NCBI GenBank assembly: GCA_903959905.1
Contig: CAJBYO010000045.1
Location: 1 to 58,891 of the forward strand
Length of the DNA stretch: 58,891 nucleotides
Direction of reading: 5' to 3'
From: an uncultured Bacteroidales bacterium
Lineage (GTDB): Bacteria > Bacteroidota > Bacteroidia > Bacteroidales > FEN-979
In this document: piece by piece, positions 58,590 to 58,891 of the stretch
Position numbering within the stretch: position 1 is the stretch's first letter
Layout: each line of letters starts with the position of its first letter
The notes under the pieces: model-generated
The model's input: the letters and a program-made list of their open reading frames with translations, nothing else
Database searches by the model: none
What the model was told of the DNA's origin: nothing
Position numbers and translations under genes: made by a program

Positions 58590-58656
58590 CGGTATCTGTC
58601 GGGCTATCCGATAACCCTTTGTGCGCCTTTGTGTATCCTTTTTCGCCTTCGTGGTT
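58590..58656 (+). pseudogene. GxxExxY remnant with right inverted repeat (copy 3)
   Basis: GGTATCTGTCGGGCTATCC and the following GATAA match the last codons and stop of the GxxExxY gene, followed directly by the 42-bp repeat (58615-58656). Upstream, only a loosely similar GGAGCT stretch remains and no left repeat is visible, so most of the gene is deleted. Confidence 0.7.
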
Positions 58657-58743
58657 TTCAGAACGAATTCATGAATCGAACCTTTGGCGGAGACGATCAA
58701 TTGCAGCTTGCTTGTTCGTGACAGTTGGGGATTTTGAATAATT

Positions 58744-58891
58744 AACCACAAAGGCGAAGAAGGATACACAAAGGCGCACAAAGGGTTATCGGATAACCCG
58801 ACGGATACCGTCACTGTTCATGCGCGTTTTCAAGCAATCCAGGTCCAAGCTCCGAATAAACAAAAAAAGCAGCATCCGGTATCTGCTTAAA
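58744..58891 (-). pseudogene. internally deleted GxxExxY copy (copy 2), runs off the window
   Basis: On the minus strand from 58891: FKQIPDAAFFVYSELGPG and LLENAHEQ, then a TGA, matching the start of the intact gene. It then jumps to the gene's last codons (GTATCCGTCGGGTTATCC) and stop, followed by the 42-bp repeat at 58744-58785. About 250 bp of the middle is gone. The unit is inverted relative to its comM-like flank (58718-58743) when compared with the intact copy. Confidence 0.8.

Noticed and set aside
58458..58721. an 87-codon gene
   Set aside because: The frame joins a comM fragment to the tail of a GxxExxY remnant and the inverted repeat; it is debris.

Overview
The window is a piece of a Bacteroidota (Bacteroidales-like) chromosome. 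The support is direct: gliding/secretion lipoproteins GldB and GldH, an UpxY-type NusG paralogue heading a capsule operon, RicT, MutS2, PorT-like outer-membrane barrels, glycine-lipid acyltransferases of the GlsA/GlsB kind, and promoters of the Bacteroidota type (-7 TAnnTTTG, sometimes with TTTG near -33). No rRNA, complete tRNA or CRISPR array is visible.

Layout. 1-3.7 kb: accessory DNA, with the 3' part of an IS21-family element (istA/istB) inserted into the end of a small ORF, then a tyrosine recombinase and a tRNA-3'-end-like att remnant. 3.8-13.2 kb: molybdenum/tungsten block on the minus strand (ModE-like regulator, moeA, short moaA, moaC, a MOSC-MogA fusion), with pruA, a Rieske oxygenase and a tungsten-type aldehyde:ferredoxin oxidoreductase (AOR), the likely client of the cofactor. 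13.5-15.2 kb: a membrane protein and a triple-repeat coiled-coil protein. 15.4-32.6 kb: surface polysaccharide locus. One long minus-strand operon runs upxY, winged-helix protein, gmd, fcl, wzx, GT4, wzy-like, GT11, GT2, GT4, FnlC/WecB-like epimerase, GT4, exosortase-like protein, WecA/MraY-like initiating transferase; legB and a Wzi-like barrel converge on it. 32.8-57.0 kb: core genes (acyl-CoA carboxyltransferase and biotin carrier, engB, glsA/glsB, rpsT, an H1-like protein, mutS2-pbp1A-gldH-ricT, alaS, M23 peptidase, merR, atl, mrp, nfu, nadE, gldB, comM). 57.0-58.9 kb: a GxxExxY gene packed between near-perfect inverted repeats, followed by rearranged, internally deleted copies of the same unit and a fragment of a comM gene.

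Most unusual signal. The window is peppered with short tandem arrays of exactly 7 or 8 bp units. Two families recur (heptamer GTGACNN; octamer GTCCGCNN/GGACNNGY), and there are several local families. The intergenic arrays lie at 3' ends of genes, and in about eleven cases the neighbouring stop codon is inside, or directly abuts, the first unit. Related arrays also sit in frame inside conserved genes (fcl twice, nadE, alaS, mutS2, the MOSC-MogA gene, the Wzi-like gene), mostly at linkers. I see no simple explanation in known element classes; heptameric STRR sequences of cyanobacteria are the nearest analogue I know. Second best is the roughly 446 bp inverted-repeat/GxxExxY unit at 57.0-57.5 kb, which has deleted and flipped relatives 1.1 kb away.
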